Source of the DNA: Polyangiaceae bacterium
GTDB lineage: Bacteria; Myxococcota_A; Polyangia; Polyangiales; Polyangiaceae
Direction: 5' to 3'
Assembly (NCBI GenBank): GCA_016715885.1
Contig: JADJXL010000028.1
Coordinates: forward strand, 744,001-808,000
DNA: 64,000 nt
Shown: positions 1 through 8,813 of the stretch, piece after piece
Position numbering within the stretch: position 1 is the stretch's first letter
Layout of the letters: every line of letters begins with the position of its first letter
Notes under the pieces: model-generated
Database searches by the model: none
The model's input: the letters and a program-made list of their open reading frames with translations, nothing else
What the model was told of the DNA's origin: nothing
Translations under genes and position numbers: made by a program

Positions 1-1437
1 AATGCACCGCCGGCCCGAACACGCTCCCCGCACCCGCCAGCACGGCTTGGCTCACGTCCTCCGAGAAAGGCAGCGTCAATAGCGGGTTTGCACAGGCCGT
101 GTTCGACATCGTCGAGAACATGAACCTCTACACACAGGCGACGCGCCAACTCTATTACGTCGTTTCCCCCCTGGCCGAAGCCATTTGCAAAGCCATGCCG
201 ATGACGACCGGGCGCGGCATTCAGCCGTCCACTTCATTCTGGATGAACAGCGGAAAGGCGACGCAATACGACCAGGGCAATGCCCCGAGCGTTGCCGTGC
301 GTGACGATGGCATCGTCGTGTCCAGCTTCAGCTATTCATCGCTCTTGAGTGTCGATGCGAATATCTCCGAGCTGCGAGCCAACTGCGGAACGCTCGCAAG
401 CACCAGCGGCACCGTGAATTGGCCGAATGCGAACAGCGGAAAGAAATACGACAGCGGTAGCTGGCCGACGATCGCCGCGAATCCGAATGAGAACCAAAAC
501 ATTCGAGATGATCGTCATCTATGCGCCCGGCAACAACAACATGGCGTACAACATCGGCACCTTCTCGGGTTCGAGCGTGAGCTGCTCGGACTGGACGGTG
601 GTAAACTACAGCGCCGGAAATCCGCCCGCTACGGTGTCAGGCGACTATCCCACGATCACCCGCAACAGCACTGGCAACACGATCCTCGAGGTGCATAACG
701 AGAAAGGGTACATTTGGTACAACCTGGGCACTTTTTCCAGCGACAAGTCGTCAATCACTTGGCAGCCTGGGCCGTTCCCGCTCATGCAAAAAGGCTCCCA
801 CCCGCACCTCGCGTATCTCGGCAACGGTCGCATTCTGCTCACCTACGACAACGACGGCAAGATCTACGCGGCCACAGGGACGTTTTCCTCGAGCGGCGAG
901 CTGCAATGGCTCCTCACGAACGTTTATGTGTGCGACGGTCATTATCCGGCCATTGCTTATGCGCCGAGCTACTCGCTCGGCGATACGGTGGTCATGGTGT
1001 ACAACGCGTCCGGTGGTTACAATACGGACCTTTATTCGCTCGTGTCCAATGTAATCGTCACCGGCGGTCGATCTTGGACGGATACGATGGGTCCCAACCA
1101 AGCGCTGGGTCCGAACCAGTCCATTTATTCGGCCAATGGGCTCTACCAATTCGTCCTGCAATCCGATGGCAACCTGGTGCTGTACAAGCTCGCAACGGGC
1201 AGCGCTCCGCAAAGCGTTCTGTGGTCTTCTGGGACCGCAGGAAAATCGGTGACGACGTGCGTCATGCAAGGCGACGGCAATCTTGTCGTTTATGGTGGGG
1301 CCGCGGTTGTTTGGTCGACTGGCACATCGGGCAACGCTGGAAGCTACCTCGTCGTCGAGGACGAGGGCGACGTTGTCATTTACGCGCAGGATGGGACGGC
1401 CCTCTGGCGTCAAGGCGCGGCGCAGTCCTCGTCGTAA
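1..1437 (+). CDS. Bulb-type lectin domain protein (5' partial, one frameshift)
   Basis: The reading frame is open from the window edge, so the start lies outside. The first half has aromatic/Ser/Gly-rich repeats with similar blocks such as YDQGNAPSVAV and YDSGSWPTIAA, suggesting a beta-propeller or beta-prism exported protein. The C-terminal ~110 residues are a bulb-type (mannose-binding monocot) lectin domain: it carries LQSDGNLVLY, MQGDGNLVVY and a degenerate VEDEGDVVIY, matching the family QxDxNxVxY sugar-binding motif. The reading frame changes near 500: removing one A from the AAAA run in 'ccaaaacattc' joins the halves without loss. Such proteins are usually secreted carbohydrate binders; the ligand is unknown. 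The end overlaps the truncated minus-strand gene downstream. Confidence 0.75.
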
Positions 1438-2057
1438 AGTCTTCTCGCGCATTCGGCCAGACGGGAAAGCGCTCAGCGCGACGTCTGACAATTCCCCGCA
1501 CGTGCATCGCATGTGCGAGAACCTCCTTGCCTACGCCCGTCTCGCCCAGCAACAATGTCGAAACAGGCAAACGTGCGATACGACCGAGCGTATCGAGGTC
1601 TGCGGCAATGTTAGGCACAAGGCTCGAGAATCCGATGACCTCGGGGGGGTTCATCGCGCTGTCGAAATCGCCGTCGAAGCCGGGTGATGCGGGCAAGGCG
1701 GCGCGATATCGTAAAATGACCGAACCTATTTCGATGAAATCCCCGTCCTGAATGGGCGCACGCGTCACGCGCTCGCCATTGATACAGCAGCCATTTTTCG
1801 AGTTCAGATCTTCGAGAAACCATTCGTCACCCTTACGCACGAGCCGCGCGTGCAATCTCGAAACGCCCAAAGACGGAAAGCGCAGCGCAAGATGACGGAC
1901 AGCGCCCTCGTCCGTGCGTGACGCCTCGCGCGTTTCGCTGCGGCCGATTGTGATCGGCTCTCCGCTCGCCTCCCATTGCGAGGCTGCCGCTCGTACGCGC
2001 GCGAAAAACTGCGCATCGTCGGCATTTTCTCCGAGCCAGCGTCCCAGGGATTTTCAT
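1376..2057 (-). pseudogene. Truncated FHA-domain sigma-54-dependent activator
   Basis: Remnant of an enhancer-binding protein of the FHA-AAA+ type common in myxobacteria. An FHA domain (ITIGRSE, then GVSRLHARL and LNSKNGCCING, the GR / SxxH / NG landmarks for phosphothreonine binding) is followed by the start of a sigma-54 AAA+ domain with Walker A GETGVGKEVLAHAMH. Homology stops right after Walker A (about 1500): GAFTGA, Walker B and the DNA-binding domain are missing, and the lectin gene end is in their place. The natural start is probably the ATG at 2057, overlapping the stop of the upstream DUF1259 gene as ATGA; one extra A in 'atgaaaatcc' breaks the frame just after it. Not expected to activate transcription. 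Confidence 0.7.
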
Positions 2058-3046
2058 CCAGCTTTCGTCAAACCAAGCGCCTTTTTTACGCTCGCCGCAA
2101 GATTGGCAGCAGGCCCGCGGCCCCAATAATGCAGGAACAGAATTCGAGGCCGCTCGCCGACCATGTGATGATGAATCGCAACGACGTGGATCCCGTCGCC
2201 ACGCAGCGATTTCAGTACCGGCTGAAGCTCGTCCTCGGTCACCGCGAAATCACCGTCGACGACCGCATCATCGCTTGTGCCGGCGAAAGCAGCCCACGTA
2301 TTGACGCCCATCATCTTTCCAATTTCACATCCGCATGCAGCCGTCGTCGCGGGCCTGCCAATCGTGATTTTGTACATCCCGTCTTTCGCTGCGCCCTTGA
2401 TACCGAAAACCGATTCTATCTTTGCGCCATCGATCGCACTTTTCGCCGGCAGCGGTGTTTTACCAAATCCAGTACGTGGTTCGGCAGATTTGGCGCGAAC
2501 CGCCCTGAATGCTTCGAGCGTCTCCTTTAGGGCCTTGCCCAGCGTCGCCACGCTCCCTTCACCCTCGATATGCATGAAAAATACCTTGGGTTTGTCGAAA
2601 AAGAAGTGATTATGCAATGCGGTGACCTTGAGCCCTCCAGCAAGTGCCGCGCTCATCGCGTCGCTCACTTCGTCCTCGAATAGCACGAGATCGCCCATGA
2701 CCATGGCCTCGATGCCCGGCAGTTTTCCCGGCGTAAAACCAGCCCAGGACGTAAGGCCCATGAAAGGCGGCATCGTCCATCCATCGACATCGACCTTCAC
2801 GTCATTCCGAGGGACGGAGACGCGAACGATGCCTTCCGTGACTTCCGGCTCGAGCCCCGTGGCTGATCCAACGGCGGCCGGATCCAGCGTCGTTGATGCC
2901 TGCGCAGAGGCACTCGCGCTTGGTGCTGCCACCGCAGAAGGGCGTGCTTGCAAGGGAGCTTCCGGAGAAGGCGAAGGCGCACCTCGATCGCATGCAGACG
3001 CGAAAATCAAAGCGAATCCTACAACCCATCCCAGACGAATGCTCAT
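2054..3046 (-). CDS. DUF1259 (LppY/LpqO-like) lipoprotein
   Basis: About 330 residues with an N-terminal signal ending in a lipobox-like ASACDRG, then a Pro/Ala-rich linker and two DUF1259 repeats. The first has PPFMGLTSWAGF, ALHNHFFFDKPKVFFMHIEG; the second has GVNTWAAFAGTSDDAVVDG, AIHHHMVGERPRILFLHYWG. The paired HNHF/HHHM histidine motifs followed by F(M/L)H are typical of this family, whose biochemical role is unknown. The start at 3046 was chosen because it opens the signal peptide and has GGGAG upstream; the frame extends 28 codons further without coding character. It is the second of a minus-strand series and overlaps the FHA remnant start by 4 bp. Confidence 0.85.
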   Translation of the reverse strand: MSIRLGWVVGFALIFASACDRGAPSPSPEAPLQARPSAVAAPSASASAQASTTLDPAAVGSATGLEPEVTEGIVRVSVPRNDVKVDVDGWTMPPFMGLTSWAGFTPGKLPGIEAMVMGDLVLFEDEVSDAMSAALAGGLKVTALHNHFFFDKPKVFFMHIEGEGSVATLGKALKETLEAFRAVRAKSAEPRTGFGKTPLPAKSAIDGAKIESVFGIKGAAKDGMYKITIGRPATTAACGCEIGKMMGVNTWAAFAGTSDDAVVDGDFAVTEDELQPVLKSLRGDGIHVVAIHHHMVGERPRILFLHYWGRGPAANLAASVKKALGLTKAG

Positions 3047-3102
3047 GACGTTCAACTCCCGCGTTTCTGAAAAAACATGCTGGCGCCTCTGGTTTGTTCC
3101 AC

Positions 3103-4296
3103 TCACCGCGTGACGGGTACCTTTCCGCATTCCTCGATGAAATCGTTTGCCGCGGCTTCTGCCGTTCGCGGAAGCTCGCCACTATTGGGTGCGCGCGGAT
3201 CCCAGCCCGTCAACGAAACGAGCGCCTCGAAGGCGAGATCGCGAGTACGTCCGCTGGATGCGTCCTTCGTAGTGGGCGTCAAAAGCGGAAGTAGCGAGGG
3301 GATGAGCGCCCGCGTGCCGACGTGGGCGGCGAGCGTCACGTAACGCTCGCGGATCCACCACGCCGAGGAATCGGAAAAACGTTTTTGCGCGTCGACGTAT
3401 CTCCGCTCGAAAAAATGTCCAATCTCATCTGGAGGCGAATCCGCGTGCCATGTCAATCCACCGAGCGCTTGTTCGAGCTCCTGCTGGGCTCGCTGCAAAG
3501 GCAGATATTGGGCCTGGCCCAGGCTGCTGACATAACCCGTATAATGCGCCTCCATCGCGCGGGCCGACGCGTCCTCGACGCGCACGAGGACGTGAATGTT
3601 CGAGGACGAGCCGAATGCCGATCCGCTGCCCGTACGTGAATTGGGATCGGATTTGGGCTCGATCTCTTCGATCGTCGTGCGTAGAGCCGCCCGAACGAGA
3701 GGCATTCTGGCATAGACGGCCTCTTGGGACAGCGTCGAGCGCATGATCTCGAATGGCGACTTGGGACGAGCCACCATGGAACCGCTCAGGCGAACGCCCA
3801 TGACGTCATACGTGACCGCATTCGGATCGGATCGAGAAATCTCGATGATATTGAGGGATCCTCCGTGGCCGCCGCCGGTTTCGAGCACGATACGCGATAT
3901 GACCCTATCGAGCCCGTCACAGCCGAATTTGATTTCGACTGTGCTTTTGTCCTTCCTGGGTTGGTATCGAGCCTTCATGTCGGTCGACATCATTTTTTCG
4001 GCTGCCACCTCCGTGGGTCGACACGGTAATGGTGCAGCAGGCTTGGGCTCGGGCGCCAATGGGGGGAAGGATCCTTCGGGAGCGCAGCGGGTCGATTGGG
4101 AAGGCGCGCGGGTGGTTGCTTGGCGCGCGGTCTCCGCGGGGTCTGGCGTCGCGAAGGACTGGGCGGCGCTCGGCGATGTCGTTGCGATCGTGACAGGCGG
4201 AGCCGCCTCGTGTTGTTGCGTTCCGCTGCAGCCGAGGCCGATGACGAAAACGAAACTCGCGCTGAGAGGCCCGGGTCGAACCTTGGCGACACGCAT
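3103..4296 (-). CDS. Hypothetical lipoprotein
   Basis: 397 residues, family not recognised. The N-terminus has a signal peptide and lipobox-like IGLGCSG at about residues 18-24, so the product is probably lipidated and exported. A Thr/Ala/Pro-rich linker follows, then a globular region with no motif I can name; the last ~90 residues (AAHVGTRALIPSLLPLLTP... EALVSLTGWDPR) resemble a HEAT-like helical repeat unit as found in FGE/HEAT-type myxobacterial proteins, which is only an impression. Same strand as the DUF1259 gene, about 55 bp upstream, so the two may be cotranscribed. Confidence 0.7.
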   Translation of the reverse strand: MRVAKVRPGPLSASFVFVIGLGCSGTQQHEAAPPVTIATTSPSAAQSFATPDPAETARQATTRAPSQSTRCAPEGSFPPLAPEPKPAAPLPCRPTEVAAEKMMSTDMKARYQPRKDKSTVEIKFGCDGLDRVISRIVLETGGGHGGSLNIIEISRSDPNAVTYDVMGVRLSGSMVARPKSPFEIMRSTLSQEAVYARMPLVRAALRTTIEEIEPKSDPNSRTGSGSAFGSSSNIHVLVRVEDASARAMEAHYTGYVSSLGQAQYLPLQRAQQELEQALGGLTWHADSPPDEIGHFFERRYVDAQKRFSDSSAWWIRERYVTLAAHVGTRALIPSLLPLLTPTTKDASSGRTRDLAFEALVSLTGWDPRAPNSGELPRTAEAAANDFIEECGKVPVTR

Positions 4297-4517
4297 CTCG
4301 TGCTGTTTATCACGAGCACCGGGGGACGGGAAGGATCAAAATCGCTTCTGCGCCCGCAGGATCACACGTTGCTGTCATTTTTGCCAAATGCGAACGTCCT
4401 GGCGATTGTTGCAGCCTCCATTTGCGCATCGGTCACGGCCCCGTTTTCTCCGCGAGTGATTTTAACTTCCGGATCCGGTACGCCATTTCCGCCCATGAGC
4501 GGAGGTGCAGCGGGTGG

Positions 4518-6304
4518 TCAATTCATCCCACGACGTCTTCGCCGCAGCAAACCAGCCATGACGATTCCGATGCTCAGGACAAACCCCGTCGTATTTGCGG
4601 AATTTCCAATGGCGCATGCCCCGCATCCACTGCTTGGTGTGGGTGTCGACGACGCAGGCTGCGGATTCGGTGCGGGGTCGGCCTTTGCTTCGTTTTGTGG
4701 GGCGACACCGGGGTGCGTCACGCGCGACATCGAAATGGGAGCACCTTGCAAATGGATTTCCGGGACGTCATGCCGCACGAAGGAAGCCAGTTTAATGCCA
4801 TCACGCGGGGCAAACGCCACGTCCTTCGCAACGGTCGTTTGACCACGCGCCATTCCCGCAGGAGGGCCTCCCCAAACGCCACGTCGAGGATTCTCGCAGG
4901 TAATGGGCCCTTTCCACGGATGCCGAATGGCATATCGACCCTGAAAATTGTTGATGCTGCCGGGTTGTGATCCCGTTTCGAGTTTTCGTTCGCTTGTGCC
5001 TTGCCCATTTGGGCTCGGCACGCTCCGCAAAAATTCCCGTCCGCCCACGATGGGTTCAGCCTTGCGAAATACGAGATCCTCGCCCAAAGAATCGGATCCA
5101 TACCGCGCGTGAAGTCGCGTCAATACGAAACCACTTGGTCGCCAACGACGACCGGTTCTCGGGCTTGGCGACACGCTCGGCGGATTTGTCGTCGGAATGC
5201 CTGGTTTGGCGCCCTTCGACGGTTTCGTGGACAAAATGGCGAATTGAACGGCGCAGGAGGCGATGGCGGTGGTCGAGACACATCATCGGCTGATTCTTGG
5301 GGTAAAACATCCATGCCGAGCGTGGCCAGATCGTTCGGCGAAAGCGTCGGTCCCGGGCACGGATCGCACGTGCTTGCATCCCACGCATATTCCGTTACAA
5401 TGGCGCCGGGGTTTTCTTCCAGCGTCCGATCGAAGAGAGCCGCATAGAACGCACCAAATTGCGCGCGAGCGCCTTCGTCGACGTCCAGGTTCGTCGGAAT
5501 GGTGACATTCTTGTAATTCGCCAGCTCGTAGCGGGCATTCCTTGCGAGCACGTGCACAATCAAGTCTTGCTTGCCATTGGCATTGATGAGCCCGAGGCGC
5601 ACGGGCAGATTGAACGTTTCGCTGTCGTAATGGAAGCGCAATGGCGACAGCTTGGCCATGCCTTTATCGAAACGGACTTTTTCCACGTCGACTTTGGCCA
5701 CGAAAAACTTCGACCCGGATTGGACATAAGGGCGGAGCAAAGGCTCGGCGCCTTCGGGGATCTTGTATTTTTCTTGCTTGAGCCAAGTATCGAGCCCGGC
5801 GGAATCCGTGGCGCTGAGAATCACGATTTGGTATTCGCCGACTTCGAATTGAGCTTCGATGGTCACACCGAGCTCGGAGGATTCTTTTGCGCGGGCCGCC
5901 TTGGGTGCAGCCGCGGGCGGGGCAGCTCCTCGGGATCTGCTTTCCACCCTGGCGTCGACCATGCACGGGTCTTGTTCCCAGTATTCGACCAGGCGTGGGG
6001 CGGCGAGTTGGTCGATCTTGTCGAAAATAGCCGACGGGAGAGTTTTTACGTTTTCTTGTTGCAAGACGACCGGCACGGGGACCACCATGGCAAAGTTTTC
6101 CGGCGGGCCCTGGTAATTGTTCTGCATGGACAAGACGGTGCGTGTGCCTTCGCGCATGAGCACGACCATCGTGGCGTTGTTGAACAATTTTTGATCGGCT
6201 CCCGCGACGTAGAAGCCGCAGAAAGCATCAGCGGTGGGTGCGGCGGTCATCGCGGCGAGGCCCAGGCTCGACGCAAGCATCATGGCGAGGTAGCGATGAT
6301 TCAT
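4518..6304 (-). CDS. DUF2330 exported protein with C-terminal Cys/TM/Arg anchor (frameshifted)
   Basis: Starts with a signal peptide (MMLASSLGLAAMTAAPTADA) followed by FCGFYVAGAD, the typical DUF2330 opening in which the first mature Cys follows the cleavage site. Conserved blocks include MVVPVPVVLQQENVKTLP, VEYWEQDPC, and later FVLTRLHARYGSDSLGEDLVF and EPIVGGRE. Between about 5190 and 5300 the frame shifts once or more; both halves match the same family, so this was one gene of about 590 codons. The C-terminus has SGCGACAIGN, a hydrophobic helix and LLRRRRRGMN, like the MYXO-CTERM style surface-sorting tag. Function of DUF2330 is unknown; probable outer-surface anchored protein. Confidence 0.8.
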
Positions 6305-6308
6305 GGAA

Positions 6309-6374
6309 GGTGGCGGCAGAATACGCGTGACGGCGAGGCAATTCAAGACGGGCGCGCTGAGGGGGCATCATGTT
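6309..6374 (+). repeat. Dispersed repeat copy 1 (Cys/Gly-rich motif fragment)
   Basis: The stretch with 'ggcagaatacgcgtgacg' and 'caattcaagac' is similar in sequence and orientation to 11633-11709. Translated in one frame it reads GGRIRVTARQFKTG...GHH, against GGRIRVTPRQFKTG...AHHF in the second copy. It lies across the start of the DUF2330 gene on the opposite strand. Neither copy sits in a convincing full gene. Confidence 0.5.
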
Positions 6375-6821
6375 ACGGTACCCGCAAAATGGCGTCATAA
6401 ACACAATAGAAAGCTTCGACGCACTGCGAACGTCCGATGTCCTTGGTGAGAAATGCACTTCGATCTGGCGGACAGCCGGTGCCCCCACCCTCCGCAATGG
6501 CGACCGCAAGGCGGCTTGCAAAAATCGAAGCGACCCGGGTCGACCAAGGCACCGTCTGAGGAAGTCGCCTTGTGCGCCTGGGGATTCCAGGTCATCCGTG
6601 CGAGGTAAGAAAATGTGTTGCAGAGTTTGTCGCATTTGGGTAGCGTGCGCGTGTGGACGTCGTGGGCTTTCGTTTGGGGCGACGTGGGTTGCGGGGGCGG
6701 GTCGTTGGCGTTGGTCAGCGATCGAGAGGGCTGACGACGCCGAGGGAGCCGCGATTGACGATGTGCTGAACCAGGCGTTCGATGGACTCTTCGGGCAGGT
6801 GAGCAAGGAAAGGAATTTTTA
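6375..6821. other. Non-coding or remnant stretch
   Basis: About 450 bp between the divergent DUF2330 and DUF1801 genes. No ORF here has family resemblance. On the minus strand 6810-6727 reads LPEESIERLVQHIVNRGSLG up to a stop and looks like the C-terminal scrap of a protein, but I cannot name it. Any promoters for the two flanking genes must lie here; no clear boxes were seen. Confidence 0.4.
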
Positions 6822-7290
6822 ATGAACACGCGCGAACAAATCAAAGCGTACATTGCTTCTCAACCTGAGCCAAAACGAAGCGACATGCACGAGCTGCACC
6901 GGATCATTCTACAGTTGATGCCTAAATGTAGATTGTGGTTTTTAGACGGCAAAAAACGAGAAAGGTCAAACAGTTTCCAACCCCAACATTGGGTATGGAT
7001 TCCAGACCATGAAATATGCCGCTGGGAAAACCAGAGAGTTTTACCAAATTGGTATCAGTGCAAACACAACAGGAGTCTCGGTTTACGTCTTCGGGATAAA
7101 AGATAAGAAATACTTGGCGCAGGCATATGGAAAAAAACTCGGCAGGGCAAGTGTAACGGGTTATTGCATTAAGTTCAGGACGCTACAAGATATAAACATT
7201 AATATTCTTGAAGAAGCAATGCGATATGGGATCGAACAGACGAGCATCCAACAGTCCGTTGAATCAGCGTCGCGAGCGCCCGAAAGCTAG
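6822..7290 (+). CDS. DUF1801 (YdhG-like) domain protein, frameshifted, AT-rich
   Basis: Joining the two frames gives about 155 residues of a DUF1801 protein: MNTREQIKAYIASQPEPKRS, CRLWFLDGKNEKGQ, NPNIGYGFQTMKYAAGKTREF, then YVFGIKDKKYLAQ and GRASVTGYCIKF. The frame changes in the A6 run of 'ggcaaaaaacgag' near 6950; five A residues restore it. DUF1801 proteins are small, iron-chaperone-like fold proteins of unknown function. A purine-rich site (aaggaaagg) precedes the ATG. Codon use is clearly AT-richer (many AAA, AAT, ATA codons) than all neighbours, suggesting recent acquisition. Confidence 0.75.
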
Positions 7291-7450
7291 ATCGACTGAG
7301 CGAGGAATATTGCAGTATTTCGAGCGATGTCGAATGCTTGCGCTTGCGGCGGTGACTTTTTTGCCGTCAAACTCGCGCGGCTGCCCGCGTCCGTGTTAGA
7401 GTCGCCCTCCGTTCCGGCAAAACCTACGTTTCCAGTTCGAGAGGAGTCCC

Positions 7451-8290
7451 ATGTCAGCCACGACAAAGCCTGCACGCGAGGCGAATCCCGCTTCGTCGAA
7501 AACGAAACCCGCGCGCAAAGCACGTCCCGCCGCAATGGCCAAACCTGCGCCAACCCGTATGTCGCTCGCAGAAACCATGAGCGCTCTCGAGCAAGCCGGT
7601 TCGGCGCAGACCCGAAAAACGTATGCCCGTCATGGCGCCACCGAGCCGATGTTCGGCGTCAGCTTTGCCACGTTGAAATCCCTCGTCAAGCGCATCAAAG
7701 TCGACCACGAACTGGCCCTTTCGCTTTGGGATACCGGCAATTACGATGCGCGCAACCTCGCATTAAAGGTCGCCGATCCTGCGCAAATGACGCCCGAGCT
7801 GCTCGATCGCTGGGCAGGCACGCACATCGCCCGCATGTGTCACGGCTACATCGCGTACCTCGCCGCCGAAAGCCCCCACGCGCGTTCACGGGCCGAAGCG
7901 TGGCTCGCTGCCCCGCACGAGGTCATGCGGTGCGCTGGTTGGAGCCTCGTCGGCGCAATCGCCATGCTGGACGAAACGATGCCGGACGATTGGTTCGCGG
8001 ACCGGCTGAGCACGATTGAAAGGACAATCCATTCCGCGCCAAACGAAGAGCGTGATGCGATGAACCGCGCGGTCATCTCCATCGGTTGTCACAACGCGGC
8101 CCTTCGCAAGATCGCGACCGCTGCGGCAAAGCGCATTGGCAACGTCGAAATCGATTATGGCGACACGTCGTGCAAAACGCCAGACGCGGCGGAGTACATT
8201 GACAAGGCGTGGACGCACTCGCTCTCGAAAAACTTCGCAACGCCGGCAGCCCACGAGCGCTCACGCGAACCCATGCGGACGCGCTGCTGA
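7451..8290 (+). CDS. DNA alkylation repair protein (AlkD-like)
   Basis: 279 residues. After a Lys/Ala/Pro-rich N-terminal tail of about 35 residues comes a HEAT-like helical-repeat domain typical of AlkD DNA glycosylases: RKTYARHGATEPMFGVSFA, LALSLWDTGNYDARNLAL, ADPAQMT, and later YGDTSCKTPDAAEYI. AlkD-type enzymes remove bulky or cationic alkylated bases without base flipping; members of this branch are largely untested. GAGGAG lies a few bases before the ATG at 7451. The last ~20 residues diverge from the usual Lys-rich tail. Stand-alone gene. Confidence 0.85.
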   Translation: MSATTKPAREANPASSKTKPARKARPAAMAKPAPTRMSLAETMSALEQAGSAQTRKTYARHGATEPMFGVSFATLKSLVKRIKVDHELALSLWDTGNYDARNLALKVADPAQMTPELLDRWAGTHIARMCHGYIAYLAAESPHARSRAEAWLAAPHEVMRCAGWSLVGAIAMLDETMPDDWFADRLSTIERTIHSAPNEERDAMNRAVISIGCHNAALRKIATAAAKRIGNVEIDYGDTSCKTPDAAEYIDKAWTHSLSKNFATPAAHERSREPMRTRC

Positions 8291-8433
8291 ACGTGGTGCA
8301 GGATCGTCGAATTTGCAATTCGGCGAGAAATTACCTCCCACCCAAACGTGCACATCGAACGAACGGTCGCGTTTGCGAAAGGTTCAGGCGCTCGGCGCGG
8401 ACAGGCAAAGGCGCGAAGACTTTCGTCTGTCGC

Positions 8434-8772
8434 TCATTCAACCGCCGCCCCGAACGCCTCGTCGGCCTTGTCCGCCTGAGCGTCCGCCTTGGTGGCATGA
8501 ACCCGGCCGCGCAAATGGTTTGGCGGAGAATAGATCGTAAAAAGTTTCAGCTCGGTCTTGCCAGTATTGATGAAATTGTGCTTTGCGCCCGGCCTCAAGA
8601 ACACCACATCGCCGGGACGAAATGGTGACGCCACGCCATTGACGACAACCTTTCCCTCGCCTTCGACCGCCACGAGAATTTGTTCGACATGCTGATGCTG
8701 TTCTTCTCCGATATCACCGCCGGGCGGGATGCTCATGACCACGAGTTGCATTCGGTCTGCGGTGGAGATCAC
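8434..8772 (-). CDS. Cupin-domain protein
   Basis: 112 residues, one cupin barrel: GDIGEEQHQHVEQILVAVEG (cupin motif 1 with His, His, Glu metal ligands) and PGDVVFLRPGAKHNFINTG (motif 2 with His). This type usually begins ANTDYRRVISTADRMQLV; here the frame runs upstream through ANTDYRRV with no ATG, so the GTG at 8772 is only a candidate start and the true N-terminus may have been lost where this gene abuts the truncated dehydrogenase gene (8814). Likely a small metal-binding barrel protein; substrate unknown. Confidence 0.8.
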   Translation of the reverse strand: MISTADRMQLVVMSIPPGGDIGEEQHQHVEQILVAVEGEGKVVVNGVASPFRPGDVVFLRPGAKHNFINTGKTELKLFTIYSPPNHLRGRVHATKADAQADKADEAFGAAVE

Positions 8773-8813
8773 TCGTCGATAATCGGTGTTCGCACGGGCA
8801 ATCGCATGCAGGT

